Program-made: the position numbers and the translations under genes
Notes under the pieces: model-generated
What the model was told of the DNA's origin: nothing
The model's input: only the letters and a program-made list of their open reading frames with translations
The model's database searches: none
Shown: positions 7,480 through 15,960 of the stretch, piece by piece
How positions within the stretch are numbered: position 1 is the stretch's first letter
Layout: each line of letters opens with the position of its first letter
Source of the DNA: Acidobacteriota bacterium
GTDB lineage: Bacteria; Acidobacteriota; UBA6911; RPQK01; JAJDTT01
Assembly: GCA_022827025.1 (NCBI GenBank)
Contig: JAJDTT010000121.1
Location: 1 to 32,926, forward strand
Direction of reading: 5' to 3'
Length of the DNA stretch: 32,926 nucleotides

Positions 7480-8412
7480 TCAATCGTCGTCCGCCAACTC
7501 CGCGAACTCAACCACGATAGGCCAATGATCGGAGAGCTCCCGGCGGAAGCGCCTCTCCTCGCCCGCCGGCGGCGCAACAATCCGAACCTGGGTGACGCCG
7601 GCGAACTCGTTCTCCCGTTGCGCCCTCGGTATGTAACACCGGTCGAAGGGTAGTTCGGCGATGTGGGTCGATCGATCGGTATAGTTCAGATCGAACAGCC
7701 CGCCCTTCTTCCGATAAACGCGGCCCGCCGGTTCGCTGCGCCGAAGCATGTTGAAGTCGCCGATGAGAATGATGTCCTGATCCTGAAAATGCTCTTGGAT
7801 CTCCGACAATTCCCGGACCAGCGCCTCCGCCTCACTCCGTCTCTGCTTCACCGCCGCGTCATTCCGTCCTGCCTTCATGTGTATGGGAATCACGACGAAG
7901 TCGGTTCGTCCTCTTCCCCGGGTGAACTTCATGGCATGGGGATGCCGGTCCCACTCGAAGAACCGGCGCGAGGTGACGTCGACGACCGGTATCCGGAAAC
8001 GCTTGCCCACGGCTCGAATTCGCAGCCGGTTCCAGGCCAGACCCGTGTGTTGGGAGCTGTAGCGGCGTATCCGCTTGGGGAACAGCCGATAGGTCCAGTC
8101 GTTGCCGGAGCGGCGATTCAGGATCCGAAAAGCCTCATCCAGAACCCGGTTCGTCGCCGGGCCTTCACCTGCATCGGTGTCGTCGATCTCGGAAAGGGCC
8201 AGGACGTCGAGCCGCAGAGCCTGGATCAGATCCGCCAGCTCCGCCGGCTTTCGAGGCACACCGTAACCGTTGGAGGGAGACTTTCGCAGATAGTCCCGGC
8301 TGTCTGGCGATCCCAGGGTCTCGATGTTCCAGGCCCCGACCCGGATTCGGTCCTGACCCAGGACCGGGAAAGCCGAAACGGCCAGCAAGCCGGCCAATAC
8401 CCACAGTTTCAT
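7480..8412 (-). CDS. Secreted endonuclease/exonuclease/phosphatase family protein
   Basis: A 310-residue protein of the EEP (DNase I-like, Mg-dependent phosphoesterase) superfamily. A signal peptide spans about residues 1-19 (hydrophobic stretch, cut near VLG-QD), so it acts in the periplasm or outside. Superfamily motifs appear in order: VGAWNIETLG (metal-side Asn), LALSEIDD (metal-ligand Glu), VIPIHMKAG (catalytic-type His), ILIGDFNM (Asp/Asn pair) and SDHWPIVVEF (terminal Asp-His pair). All catalytic positions look intact. The substrate may be nucleic acid or another phosphodiester; sequence alone does not tell. It is last in a minus-strand run and has an 88-base leader containing a hairpin (8426-8453). 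Confidence 0.88.
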   Translation of the reverse strand: MKLWVLAGLLAVSAFPVLGQDRIRVGAWNIETLGSPDSRDYLRKSPSNGYGVPRKPAELADLIQALRLDVLALSEIDDTDAGEGPATNRVLDEAFRILNRRSGNDWTYRLFPKRIRRYSSQHTGLAWNRLRIRAVGKRFRIPVVDVTSRRFFEWDRHPHAMKFTRGRGRTDFVVIPIHMKAGRNDAAVKQRRSEAEALVRELSEIQEHFQDQDIILIGDFNMLRRSEPAGRVYRKKGGLFDLNYTDRSTHIAELPFDRCYIPRAQRENEFAGVTQVRIVAPPAGEERRFRRELSDHWPIVVEFAELADDD

Positions 8413-8425
8413 GGGGGAATCCTAC

Positions 8426-8453
8426 TCCGCACCTGTGGCGCAAGCCGTGCGGA
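8426..8453 (-). other. Hairpin just upstream of the EEP gene ribosome site
   Basis: Arms TCCGCAC (8426-8432) and GTGCGGA (8447-8453) pair over seven bases. Inside is a GGC/GCC stem (8437-8439 with 8444-8446) closed by a four-base loop, with a four-base bulge on one side. On the minus strand the structure ends 13 bases before the ATG at 8412, directly before the likely GTAGGA ribosome site. It could modulate translation or end read-through from the SDR gene; no T tract follows. Confidence 0.45.
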
Positions 8454-8500
8454 AGTCCGGCAGCGGGTCCGTTCCCCGGATCCCCGCATTGCGCAGACTC

Positions 8501-9334
8501 CTATTCGGGAATCCGGGTCTCCGGGTGCTCCGCCATGTACCGGCCCTGGCGAACCCCGAAGTTCTCCTGAAGCTGAATGGAGAGTCCACCGTCGATGACC
8601 AGGGCGTGGCCGGTAATGAAGGAGGCTTCCTCCGAGCAGAGGAAGACCGTGCCATGGGCGATGTCCTCCGGGGTGCCCAGGCGACGGACGGGATATTGAT
8701 CCTGGAAGTAGGCGTGCCCGGAGGGATTCTCGTCCCACATGGGCTGGAGGCGCTCCGTCACCATGTGACCGGGCAGAATCGAGTTGACGCGAATCCCGTC
8801 GGGGCCATACTCACAGGCCATCTGCCGGGTCATGCCGATGACCGCGGCTTTGGCCGTCTCGTACACCAGAAACCCGGGAGCCATCAGCAATCCGTGGACC
8901 GAAGAGATGTTGACGATGCTCCCGGCGCCGCTCTTGATCATCTCGGGCACCGCAAGCTTGACCGCCCGGTAGATGGCCTTGACCATGACGTTCATTCCGG
9001 CGTCCCAGTCCTCTTCAGAGACCTGAACGGCCCCTCCGGTCCCGGCGGTGGACACGTCAAAGGCGTTGTTGACCAGGATGTCCAGCCTTCCCCATTCCCG
9101 CACCGCCCGCTCCACGGCGGCCTCCAAGTCCTCCCTCCGGCTGACGTCGGTCCTCAGCGCCAGCGCGGAATTGCCGGCCGCCTGAATCTGCTCGACATTC
9201 CTGCGAGCCTCTTCCAGGTCGATGTCGGCGACCAGCACCGAGGCTCCCTGCGCCGCCATGCCGCGGGCGATGGCGCCGCCCAGACCCTGGGCGCCTCCCG
9301 TCACGATGGCCACCTGGCCCTGAAGTCTTCCCAT
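8501..9334 (-). CDS. Short-chain dehydrogenase/reductase (SDR) family oxidoreductase
   Basis: A 277-residue classical SDR that oxidises or reduces an alcohol/ketone using NAD(P). The Rossmann motif TGGAQGLG lies at residues 12-19, the VADID acidic residue after beta-2 (35-39) favours NAD(H), NNA is at 89-91, and the catalytic set is Ser144/145, Tyr158 and Lys162 (YETAK). The C-terminal GTPEDIAHGTVFLCSEEASFITG and the VIDGG ending are typical. Substrate is unknown; sugar or polyol oxidation fits the neighbourhood. The ATG at 9334 has AGGA about seven bases upstream. It lies 30 bases after the unknown gene ending at 9365, suggesting one transcript with the aldo/keto reductase. Confidence 0.93.
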   Translation of the reverse strand: MGRLQGQVAIVTGGAQGLGGAIARGMAAQGASVLVADIDLEEARRNVEQIQAAGNSALALRTDVSRREDLEAAVERAVREWGRLDILVNNAFDVSTAGTGGAVQVSEEDWDAGMNVMVKAIYRAVKLAVPEMIKSGAGSIVNISSVHGLLMAPGFLVYETAKAAVIGMTRQMACEYGPDGIRVNSILPGHMVTERLQPMWDENPSGHAYFQDQYPVRRLGTPEDIAHGTVFLCSEEASFITGHALVIDGGLSIQLQENFGVRQGRYMAEHPETRIPE

Positions 9335-9364
9335 TTCAGTTCCTCGTTTTCCGCTTCCAGCGGC

Positions 9365-9943
9365 TCAGGTGTCGATCCTGATTCCCGTGGCGCGGCGGTA
9401 ACAGAAGTCGAAGAGGAGTTCCCATTCCAGACGCTGGATCCGCCGGCAGAGCGCCTCGCTGTCCGAGCGGCCTGAGACACAGTCCCGGCACAGATCTACG
9501 AAGGCGTAGGGGTCCCAGCACTCTCCGGAGGTCAGCCGTTCGGCATCGGCCCCGCCACCGGCCGTCAGCCGGCCGGCGTTCCGGGCCAGGTCCGGAAACA
9601 CCGGATGCGCCCCGGTGCGGCGAAACCAGTACTTGGCGTTGGGGTAGTCCCCCTCCCGCCGATGCATGATCCCATGCCAGAAGCTTCCGGTGGCCGAGTG
9701 AATTGTCTGACTGACGGCGTGAGAGCGGTCCAGGTGGTCATGGTGCAGCCAGAGACCGGCCAGACAGGCACGGGCCATCTCCCGGTCCGCGAGACTCGTA
9801 TGGACAAAAGCTCCATCCGGCGTCACGGCATCCAGGAGACCCTGAATCTTGGGATCGGACCGGCCCGGCCCCAACTCCGGAAGACGTCCCGGATCCAGGA
9901 ACGGGGCCAGAATCGGTCCGTAGTCGGCAGGGTGGAAGGTCAT
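9365..9943 (-). CDS. Conserved protein of unknown function (HGIMHRREGDYPN motif)
   Basis: A 192-residue cytoplasmic-type protein without signal peptide or membrane helices. I recognise the pattern as a recurring uncharacterised family in Acidobacteriota and Planctomycetota but know no function. Its centre is rich in conserved-looking polar and aromatic residues: LWLHHDHLDRSHAVSQ, then TGSFWHGIMHRREGDYPNAKYWF, later GECWDPYAFVDLC and LEWELLFDFCYR. Clustered His, Asp, Glu and Arg residues hint at a metal or phosphate site, but this is speculation. The start at ATG 9943 lies five bases after the aldo/keto reductase stop; the frame is open further upstream only antisense-like within that gene. 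Position between AKR and SDR suggests a link to sugar metabolism. Confidence 0.7.
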   Translation of the reverse strand: MTFHPADYGPILAPFLDPGRLPELGPGRSDPKIQGLLDAVTPDGAFVHTSLADREMARACLAGLWLHHDHLDRSHAVSQTIHSATGSFWHGIMHRREGDYPNAKYWFRRTGAHPVFPDLARNAGRLTAGGGADAERLTSGECWDPYAFVDLCRDCVSGRSDSEALCRRIQRLEWELLFDFCYRRATGIRIDT

Positions 9944-9948
9944 GAGAT

Positions 9949-10881
9949 TCAGGTCAATCCCGGCCAGTCCTCGCCGGAACGGGACCGGGCGGAGAGAAAG
10001 GCCCGGCGAATTTTTCGGACCACCGGATCGGGCAGCGGACCCTGGCCGGCAGCCCGGATATTGGCCCTGGCGTTGTGAATGCTGGTGGTGCCCGCGATGG
10101 CGCAATGAACTCCCGGCTGAGACAGCGTGAAGCGCAACGCTATGCTGGGCCAGACCCGAGCCGGATCGCCCTCGAATCCCAGGTCGTCCAGCGTGAGGCC
10201 CATAGACTGCAAGCGCGCCATATAGGACCTGGAGTAATGCTGGTAAATGCCTCGCTGGTCCGACACGTTTTTCCACGCGGCGTTGGCCAGCGGCCGTTTG
10301 GCCAACACTCCCTGTCCCTCTTCCCGGGTGCGGGGAAGCACCGAATCGATATTGGACTGGTCGCAGATGTTCACGGAGGTCTGGATCACCGCCACATCGG
10401 GCAGACCGGCAGCATAGGCGGCGGCCTCATTGTCTCCCGAATAGCCCACGAAGCGGATCTTTCCCTGGTCCCGGGCCCGCACCAGGGCCGCCAGCGCGTC
10501 TCCTTTTTGAAGCACCGACAGGGAACAGGAGTGGAGCAGCATCACGTCGATGGTGTCCGTGCGGAGGCGCCTCAGAGCCCGGTCCACCGTGTTGGTCACG
10601 AGCCGGGGCGACCACTCACGGCCGGCGGCCCCGTTCACTTCGTGGCCGCACTTCGTGACCAGGATATATTCGCCGCGCCGATGGCTCACCGCCGAGCCGA
10701 CGAGTTTCTCCGATCCAGGGTAGGTGGCAGCCGTATCGATCAGGTTCACCCCTTCGTCCAACAGCGTGTTGAGGAGCCGGGAGACGTCCTCGAGGTGCTC
10801 TCCCAAGTAGCCGACCGGAGCCCCTCCGAAACCCAGAGGGGAAACCATAAAGCCAGTGTTTCCAAAGGGATGGAGTTGCAT
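9949..10881 (-). CDS. Aldo/keto reductase
   Basis: A 310-residue NADPH-type oxidoreductase with the (beta/alpha)8 AKR fold. The catalytic tetrad is intact: Asp49 in [13 protein letters not shown], Tyr54 in the same motif, Lys77 in LVTKCG and His117 in VMLLHSCS. The late [17 protein letters not shown] segment matches the AKR cofactor-phosphate region. Its substrate is unknown; relatives act on aldoses, glyoxals and similar carbonyls. It heads a minus-strand run (AKR, unknown, SDR, EEP). Its leader holds a palindrome (10909-10929) 28 bases before the start. Confidence 0.92.
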   Translation of the reverse strand: MQLHPFGNTGFMVSPLGFGGAPVGYLGEHLEDVSRLLNTLLDEGVNLIDTAATYPGSEKLVGSAVSHRRGEYILVTKCGHEVNGAAGREWSPRLVTNTVDRALRRLRTDTIDVMLLHSCSLSVLQKGDALAALVRARDQGKIRFVGYSGDNEAAAYAAGLPDVAVIQTSVNICDQSNIDSVLPRTREEGQGVLAKRPLANAAWKNVSDQRGIYQHYSRSYMARLQSMGLTLDDLGFEGDPARVWPSIALRFTLSQPGVHCAIAGTTSIHNARANIRAAGQGPLPDPVVRKIRRAFLSARSRSGEDWPGLT

Positions 10882-11161
10882 GGACGCGCTCCTTCGCCGC
10901 CGGCCCGGAACCCCGGAAACCTTGGGGTTTCAACCGGCGAACGGACTGATTCTATATGGCGCGCCGCGAGGAAGGCAATTGACGCGCCGGGGCAACCCTG
11001 GTGGTTGCCCGTGTTCAATCGACGCAGTTGGAAGAGGAACCCCATCGCCTTCCGGAATGCAGCGCCGGTCCATGGCTGCAATGGCATTCGCCACGGGTGG
11101 CTGCTTTTCCGGACTCCGGTCTACTACAATGCGATGGAATCGCTCAGGAAACATCGGACCC
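10882..11161. promoter_or_regulatory. Divergent control region between aldo/keto reductase and thyA
   Basis: This 280-base gap must hold promoters for both directions. It contains two palindromes: AACCCC (10909-10914) with GGGGTT (10924-10929), and a perfect 8-bp stem GGGCAACC (10990-10997) with GGTTGCCC (11003-11010). TACAAT (11125-11130) could be a -10 box for thyA, but no convincing -35 precedes it. AGGA (11146-11149) is a distant ribosome site for thyA. Confidence 0.45.
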
Positions 11162-11956
11162 ATGCAAGTCTACCTGGATCTGCTCCGCCACATTCTGGAA
11201 GACGGTGTCGAGAAGGGCGACCGCACCGGGACCGGAACCCGGAGCGTCTTCGGGTACCAGATGCGCGTCGACCTGGCCGACGGCTTTCCGCTGCTCACCA
11301 CCAAGAAACTGCATCTCCGGTCGGTGATCCATGAACTCCTCTGGTTTCTGGCGGGCGACACCAACATCGCCTACCTGAACGAAAACGGGGTGAGCATCTG
11401 GGACGAGTGGGCCGACCGGGACGGGGATCTGGGCCCCATCTACGGCTACCAGTGGCGCTCCTGGCCGACTCCCGGCGGCCGCCGGATCGATCAGATCACC
11501 GGCGTCATCGAGGCCATCCGCACGAATCCCGATTCGCGCCGGCATATCGTGAGCGCGTGGAACGTGGCCGACCTGGACCGGATGAAGCTTCCTCCCTGCC
11601 ACACGCTGTTCCAGTTCTACGTAGCCGAGGGGCGCCTCTCCTGCCAGCTCTACCAGCGGAGCGCCGACGTCTTTCTGGGCGTCCCGTTCAACCTGGCCAG
11701 CTACGCCCTCCTGACCCGGATGATGGCCCAGGTCTGCGGACTGGAGCCGGGCGAGTTCGTCCATACCTTCGGGGATGCGCACCTTTATCTGAATCACCTG
11801 GAGCAGGCCCGCCTGCAGCTCTCCCGCCGGCCCCGGCCACTGCCCCGCATTCTCCTGAATCCCCGGATCACGTCGATTTTCGACTTCCGGTACGAAGACT
11901 TCGTGCTGGAAGCCTACGATCCCCACCCCCACATCAGGGCCCCCATATCGGTATGA
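11162..11956 (+). CDS. thyA: Thymidylate synthase
   Basis: The enzyme methylates dUMP to dTMP with methylenetetrahydrofolate, giving dihydrofolate. The 264 residues equal the E. coli length and show every landmark: [13 protein letters not shown] (19-31), FPLLTTKK (42-49), the [11 protein letters not shown] active site with nucleophile Cys146, [13 protein letters not shown] (165-177) and [12 protein letters not shown] (201-212). I set the start at ATG 11162 because it gives the canonical N-terminus; the frame is open upstream without homology. The stop overlaps the folA start as ATGA (11953-11956), coupling the producer of dihydrofolate to the enzyme that recycles it. Confidence 0.98.
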   Translation: MQVYLDLLRHILEDGVEKGDRTGTGTRSVFGYQMRVDLADGFPLLTTKKLHLRSVIHELLWFLAGDTNIAYLNENGVSIWDEWADRDGDLGPIYGYQWRSWPTPGGRRIDQITGVIEAIRTNPDSRRHIVSAWNVADLDRMKLPPCHTLFQFYVAEGRLSCQLYQRSADVFLGVPFNLASYALLTRMMAQVCGLEPGEFVHTFGDAHLYLNHLEQARLQLSRRPRPLPRILLNPRITSIFDFRYEDFVLEAYDPHPHIRAPISV

Positions 11957-12462
11957 GGCTGTCCATCATCGCGGCCCTGGCCCGGAACCGCGTCATCGGC
12001 CGCGACAACAGGTTGCCCTGGCGGCTCCCGGCCGATTGGCGGCGGTTCAAGCAGTTGACCATGGGCCACCATCTGATCATGGGGAGAAGGACCTTCGAGT
12101 CCATCGGCAGGCCGTTGCCGGGCCGGATCTCCATCGTTCTCACCGGACGGCGTTCCTATGCGCCTGCGGGAGTCCAGGTGGCGTCCTCCCTGGAAAAGGC
12201 CCTTCGCCTGGCCCGGGGCGACGACGAGGTCTTCGTCGGAGGCGGCGCCGGAGTCTACCGCCAGACCTTGGCACTGGCCGACCGCATGTACCTGACCCTG
12301 CTTCCCGGCGATTTCGATGGGGACACCTACTTCCCCCGCTATGACGAGTCACGCTGGGAGGTCCGCCGGACGGAAGTCCATGAACCGGAGAAGACGGACC
12401 CCGAACGCTATACCTTCCTCACCTTGGACAGGATCCGAGACCGGAGCTTTCGAAGAACATGA
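11953..12462 (+). CDS. folA: Dihydrofolate reductase
   Basis: NADPH-dependent reduction of dihydrofolate to tetrahydrofolate in the cytoplasm. The 169 residues begin with [13 protein letters not shown] and contain LPWRLPAD (21-28) with the active-site Asp28, the [15 protein letters not shown] cofactor segment (44-58) and the [10 protein letters not shown] motif near residues 95-105. Length and order match bacterial FolA. The start is fixed by the ATGA overlap with thyA. The stop overlaps the methyltransferase start in the same way (12459-12462), so the three genes form a coupled operon. Confidence 0.97.
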   Translation: MRLSIIAALARNRVIGRDNRLPWRLPADWRRFKQLTMGHHLIMGRRTFESIGRPLPGRISIVLTGRRSYAPAGVQVASSLEKALRLARGDDEVFVGGGAGVYRQTLALADRMYLTLLPGDFDGDTYFPRYDESRWEVRRTEVHEPEKTDPERYTFLTLDRIRDRSFRRT

Positions 12463-13124
12463 AGCGAGTCCCCGAGCCGGAGTTGATGGAGGGGCAGGAA
12501 CAGTCCCGGGCCTACGCCCACGCCGACTTCGAGGAACCGCACAGCCGCTTTCTGAGTCTCATGCAGGACACGTTCCCGGTCCGGGAGGCCGGACCCTGGG
12601 TGGCGGACCTTGGCTGTGGCGCCGCCGACATCTGCATTCGCGTGGCCAGGGCCTATCCACACTGCCGGATCCACGGAGTGGACGCCTCCCGGGCCATGCT
12701 CGACTACGGCCGGCAGGCCATTCGGGAGGCTGGACTGGAGGACCGGGTACAGCTCCATTCGGGATATCTGCCGGGAGTCACCCTGCCCCGACGTTCCTAC
12801 GACACCATCGTCAGCAACAGCCTGCTCCACCATCTGCCCGACCCGATGATCCTGTGGCGGGAAGTCCGGCGGCTGTCCCGCCCCGGCAGCGGCGTCTTCG
12901 TCATGGACCTTCTCCGGCCCGGCGACCGCCGCCGCGCGCGAGAGCTGGTGCGAACCTACTGCGGCGACGAACCGGAGATCCTCCGGCGGGACTTCTACCA
13001 TTCGCTGTTGGCAGCCTATCGCCCGAACGAAGTTTCGGATCAACTGCGGAAAGCGGACCTGGCGCACCTGGAGGTGCGGATCGTGAGCGACCGGCACTTG
13101 CTGGTCTGCGGCCGCATCCCGTGA
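12459..13124 (+). CDS. Class I SAM-dependent methyltransferase
   Basis: A 221-residue cytoplasmic methyltransferase with the Rossmann-like SAM fold: motif I VADLGCGAADI (48-58), acidic GVDAS (73-77), motif IV-like SYDTIVSNSLLHHL and the post-motif GVFVMDLLRPGD. Its opening [20 protein letters not shown] resembles a recurring uncharacterised bacterial group. The target (small molecule, RNA or protein) is not evident. Being ATGA-coupled to folA links it by expression to one-carbon metabolism. I do not call it bioC, since it lies far from the biotin genes and shows no specific feature of that family. Confidence 0.88.
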   Translation: MKRVPEPELMEGQEQSRAYAHADFEEPHSRFLSLMQDTFPVREAGPWVADLGCGAADICIRVARAYPHCRIHGVDASRAMLDYGRQAIREAGLEDRVQLHSGYLPGVTLPRRSYDTIVSNSLLHHLPDPMILWREVRRLSRPGSGVFVMDLLRPGDRRRARELVRTYCGDEPEILRRDFYHSLLAAYRPNEVSDQLRKADLAHLEVRIVSDRHLLVCGRIP

Positions 13125-13133
13125 CTGGAACCT

Positions 13134-13163
13134 GTTGCGGCTTGAAATGGCAGACAGCGCAAC
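13134..13163. other. Inverted repeat between convergent genes
   Basis: GTTGCG (13134-13139) and CGCAAC (13158-13163) form a perfect 6-bp stem around an 18-base loop in the 46-base gap between the methyltransferase and sialidase-like genes. It could end transcription in both directions, but there is no T tract. The same arm pair recurs at 20708-20723. Confidence 0.35.
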
Positions 13164-13170
13164 TTCGCCG

Positions 13171-14406
13171 TCAAAAGGCTATTTTCCAAGATGTGATCTG
13201 AATGCACGTCACGTCGTTGTTCTCGTCCCTTCCGTAGTAGGCGGTCAGGAGGGTGCCGTCATCCAACTGTATGGTGGTCGGATATCCCAGATCCCGGTTC
13301 TTGAGGTCATCCCGGAGCACGATCTCACTCTCGATATTCCAGCTCTTGCCGCCATCTGAGCTCAGACAGGCTCGGATCCCAAAGGGCTTTCGCCGGTGGC
13401 CGTAGGTGGCCAGAAGCCTCCCATCCTGGAGCTGACAGAGATGGGCCGGATAGCCCCACATGGGAGTCTTGGCCGGTGTGCTCCAGGTTTGCCCCAGATC
13501 GTTCGAATCGCTCTGGTAGAGCCATCCGGCCGGCCCGGTCCTGAGAAGAGCGATCGTCCGGCCGCTGGACAGGTGAATCAGAGCCGGCTCGTTGTAGCCG
13601 ATGCCATGAACCCCCTGTTCCCCAATCACGGACGGCTCACCCCAACTCCTCCCCCGATCGCGGGATCGGAGGACATAGGCCGTCCAGGTCATCGCCGGCT
13701 CCGAAGTCGACGGCCGATGGAACTCCTCGTAGCAAGGCAGAAGCAGAGTCCCATCCGGCAGTTCGACGATCGCCCGGAGTTGACATCCTGATTTGAAGGG
13801 GGAGACGTCCACGTGGACCGGCTCCAACCAGGTGCGGGCATTGTCCAAGGAGTGGAAAACATAGGTCATGTCGTCACTGTAGCCCGTAGCCCACTGGTAA
13901 GGCTCCAACCGAGCCAGGCGCACATCCGTTCTTCTGTCCACCGAGGCCGCCGGGGCAAAGGAACGGCGGAAGGCGTTGACCAGGATCCTTCCGTCGGACA
14001 GTTGCGTGATGCCCGGATCATCCATTCCGTAGTACTCATAGCCGCCGATGACTTCGGGATGCTCGGACCAGGTTTCCCCCTGATCGCCGGAGCGAATGAT
14101 CATGCCGTACAACGAGGGATCCGCGTGGGTCAATCGGGCGTTCCGGCGCATGGCTTCACAGAACGCAATCAGCATTTCTCCATCCCGGCACTTCAAGATG
14201 GTCGGCCATGCCGAGTATCCGTAAGGGTCCCAAAAGACGACCCTGTGCCTGAGGATCCCCGGGTAGGACTTGACTTCAGGAGGAGCGGGAGGCTTCAAAG
14301 GAGCCGCTTCCGACGCTGCCGACAGGGGACGGACGCTCAATGGCAGCGCTCCAAGGATGGTCAAGCGTTTCGCGAATTGCCGACGGGAAAAATTCTTCCA
14401 GGTCAT
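13171..14406 (-). CDS. Exported sialidase-like (BNR repeat) glycoside hydrolase family protein
   Basis: A 411-residue six-bladed-propeller protein of the sialidase superfamily. Residues 8-30 form a Tat-type signal (SRRQFAKRL plus hydrophobic stretch). Five Asp-box (BNR) motifs are visible: SGDQGETW (106-113), SLDNARTW (186-193), SRDRGRSW (248-255), DLGQTW (303-308) and SSDGGKSW (349-356). The FRIP motif of true neuraminidases, which carries the first catalytic arginine, is not seen; the equivalent place reads YSAWPTI. Sialidase activity is therefore uncertain, and another glycan is possible. GGAGGG lies upstream of the ATG. It is divergent from the SGNH-like gene at 14575. Confidence 0.85.
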   Translation of the reverse strand: MTWKNFSRRQFAKRLTILGALPLSVRPLSAASEAAPLKPPAPPEVKSYPGILRHRVVFWDPYGYSAWPTILKCRDGEMLIAFCEAMRRNARLTHADPSLYGMIIRSGDQGETWSEHPEVIGGYEYYGMDDPGITQLSDGRILVNAFRRSFAPAASVDRRTDVRLARLEPYQWATGYSDDMTYVFHSLDNARTWLEPVHVDVSPFKSGCQLRAIVELPDGTLLLPCYEEFHRPSTSEPAMTWTAYVLRSRDRGRSWGEPSVIGEQGVHGIGYNEPALIHLSSGRTIALLRTGPAGWLYQSDSNDLGQTWSTPAKTPMWGYPAHLCQLQDGRLLATYGHRRKPFGIRACLSSDGGKSWNIESEIVLRDDLKNRDLGYPTTIQLDDGTLLTAYYGRDENNDVTCIQITSWKIAF

Positions 14407-14562
14407 GGGGGCCCTCCGTGTTCGATCGAATCTCAGGCTGGAACTTCAACGCCCAAGATACAGGATTGCCCGGATACTTCCGGAAGACGTAGTAGCATTC
14501 CTTCGGGTGTCCGCAGATGATGAGACGCATGGGTTGATTGCGATTCGACGCGAGATTCGAAC

Positions 14563-14569
14563 AGAGGAG
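14563..14569 (+). promoter_or_regulatory. Ribosome binding site that fixes the SGNH gene start
   Basis: AGAGGAG lies five bases before ATG 14575, a near-ideal Shine-Dalgarno placement that supports this start. No clear -10/-35 pair is visible elsewhere in the 168-base divergent gap. Confidence 0.6.
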
Positions 14570-14574
14570 CGAAT

Positions 14575-15891
14575 ATGCCAAGAACAAGCCTGGTGATTTC
14601 AGGGTTGGCTTGCCTGGTGCTCACCCTGGCGGTGGCAGCGCAAGGGGCACGCCCGGCACAAGAAAGCGAAGCGTGGCAGCGGCAGGCTCGAGACTATTTG
14701 AAAAGTATTCTGTACCCGCGGGAGCAGGTGGAGGACTGGATCCTGGGCCGGGCAACGCTGGGGGAATCCTACGACGGCCAGTTGGGGTGGCTGTTCGCCG
14801 ACCGGCGGGTCAAACACGGGGTCGACGGATCGATATCGACCTATCGGTATGCGGGCGCCCGCCGAACCATCATGTACGGCGACAACCCGTGCCGGATCAA
14901 CACCTACGGAAACAGCTTCACTCACTGTGACCAGGTCAGTGACGGCGAGACCTGGCAGGAAGTGCTGGCCGCCCACCTGTGCGAACCTCTGCGCAACTTC
15001 GGAATCGGGGGGTACTCCGTCTACCAGGCCTACCTGAGGATGGTGCGGGAGGAGACCCGCACCCCCGCCCGCTACATCATCTTCAACATCTACGACGACG
15101 ATCACTATCGAAACCTGCATGGCTGGCGCAACATTCGACTGGGCTATACGACCGGGATGTGGCCGGCCGTGCTCGGCTCCACCATGCCTTATGTCGTTGC
15201 GAATCCTGCGACCAGGCAATTCACCGAATTCAAGAATCCCTGTCCGACTCCCGAATCGGTTCGCAACCTCAGCGACTTCGACTGGGTGTTCGAGCGATTC
15301 AAGGACGACTTCGTGCTGAAGATCGTCCTGGCCCAACGGGACCCGGGGGCGAGTTCCCCCCAGCCGACCTACGACGTGATCGAGGAGCTGGCTCGCGAAC
15401 ACGGCCTCCAGGTCAGCATCGAGACTCCGGAAGAGCTGAAACGAACCGCAGCGGAGCTTTACACCAGAGCCGCGCTGTTCGCCACCATGAGGATCGTCGA
15501 GAAGATCGAGCACTACGCATCGGCTCAAGGGAAACAAGTCCTCTTCGTGCTCTCCTATGGGCAAAGGAACGCAGCAAAAGTGCTGAAGACAGGGGAGCGT
15601 TTCGACCAGAGCCTGCTTGATTTTCTAAATCAGAAGAGGCTGCCCTATGTCGATCTGATGGAGGCGCACGGGAGGGACTATGCCCAGTTCAACCTGACTG
15701 TGGGCGAGTACATCAGGCGTTATTGGATCGGCCACTACAATCCCCTGGGCAACTTTTTTCAGGCCTTTGCCATCAAGGACAAGTTGGTCGAGCTGCTCGA
15801 CCCGAAGCCCGTCAGCTACTCCACCGATCCATCGAAATACATCGAGATGAAGCCCAACCGGCCCCAAGGTTCCAGGCCGCGCCGGCCCTAG
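14575..15891 (+). CDS. Secreted SGNH/GDSL-hydrolase-like protein
   Basis: A 438-residue protein with a signal peptide (residues 1-22, hydrophobic core after MPRTSL, cut near AAQ-GA). The middle shows SGNH hydrolase features: INTYGNSFTHCDQV with the block-I nucleophile serine, NFGIGGYSVYQAY as a block-II glycine region, and near the end GHYNPLGNFFQAFAI with a His suited to the catalytic triad. Relatives remove acyl groups from carbohydrates or lipids. Long regions outside these blocks are not recognised, so it may be a lineage-specific branch. Beside an exported sialidase-like gene, a role as glycan esterase is plausible but unproven. Confidence 0.7.
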   Translation: MPRTSLVISGLACLVLTLAVAAQGARPAQESEAWQRQARDYLKSILYPREQVEDWILGRATLGESYDGQLGWLFADRRVKHGVDGSISTYRYAGARRTIMYGDNPCRINTYGNSFTHCDQVSDGETWQEVLAAHLCEPLRNFGIGGYSVYQAYLRMVREETRTPARYIIFNIYDDDHYRNLHGWRNIRLGYTTGMWPAVLGSTMPYVVANPATRQFTEFKNPCPTPESVRNLSDFDWVFERFKDDFVLKIVLAQRDPGASSPQPTYDVIEELAREHGLQVSIETPEELKRTAAELYTRAALFATMRIVEKIEHYASAQGKQVLFVLSYGQRNAAKVLKTGERFDQSLLDFLNQKRLPYVDLMEAHGRDYAQFNLTVGEYIRRYWIGHYNPLGNFFQAFAIKDKLVELLDPKPVSYSTDPSKYIEMKPNRPQGSRPRRP

Positions 15892-15960
15892 CAGCCCGTG
15901 GCAAAAAGGGGACAGTGCCGTTCTCGGGTCACGCTGTTCACCACCCAAACTAGAAATGGG

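Noticed and set aside
10856-11161. Extended N-terminus of thymidylate synthase
   Set aside because: ThyA has the canonical 264-residue length from ATG 11162; the upstream frame overlaps the aldo/keto reductase start and the palindromes.
12459-13124. bioC (malonyl-ACP methyltransferase)
   Set aside because: Only generic SAM-binding motifs are visible; it is coupled to folA and lies about 16 kb from the biotin operon.
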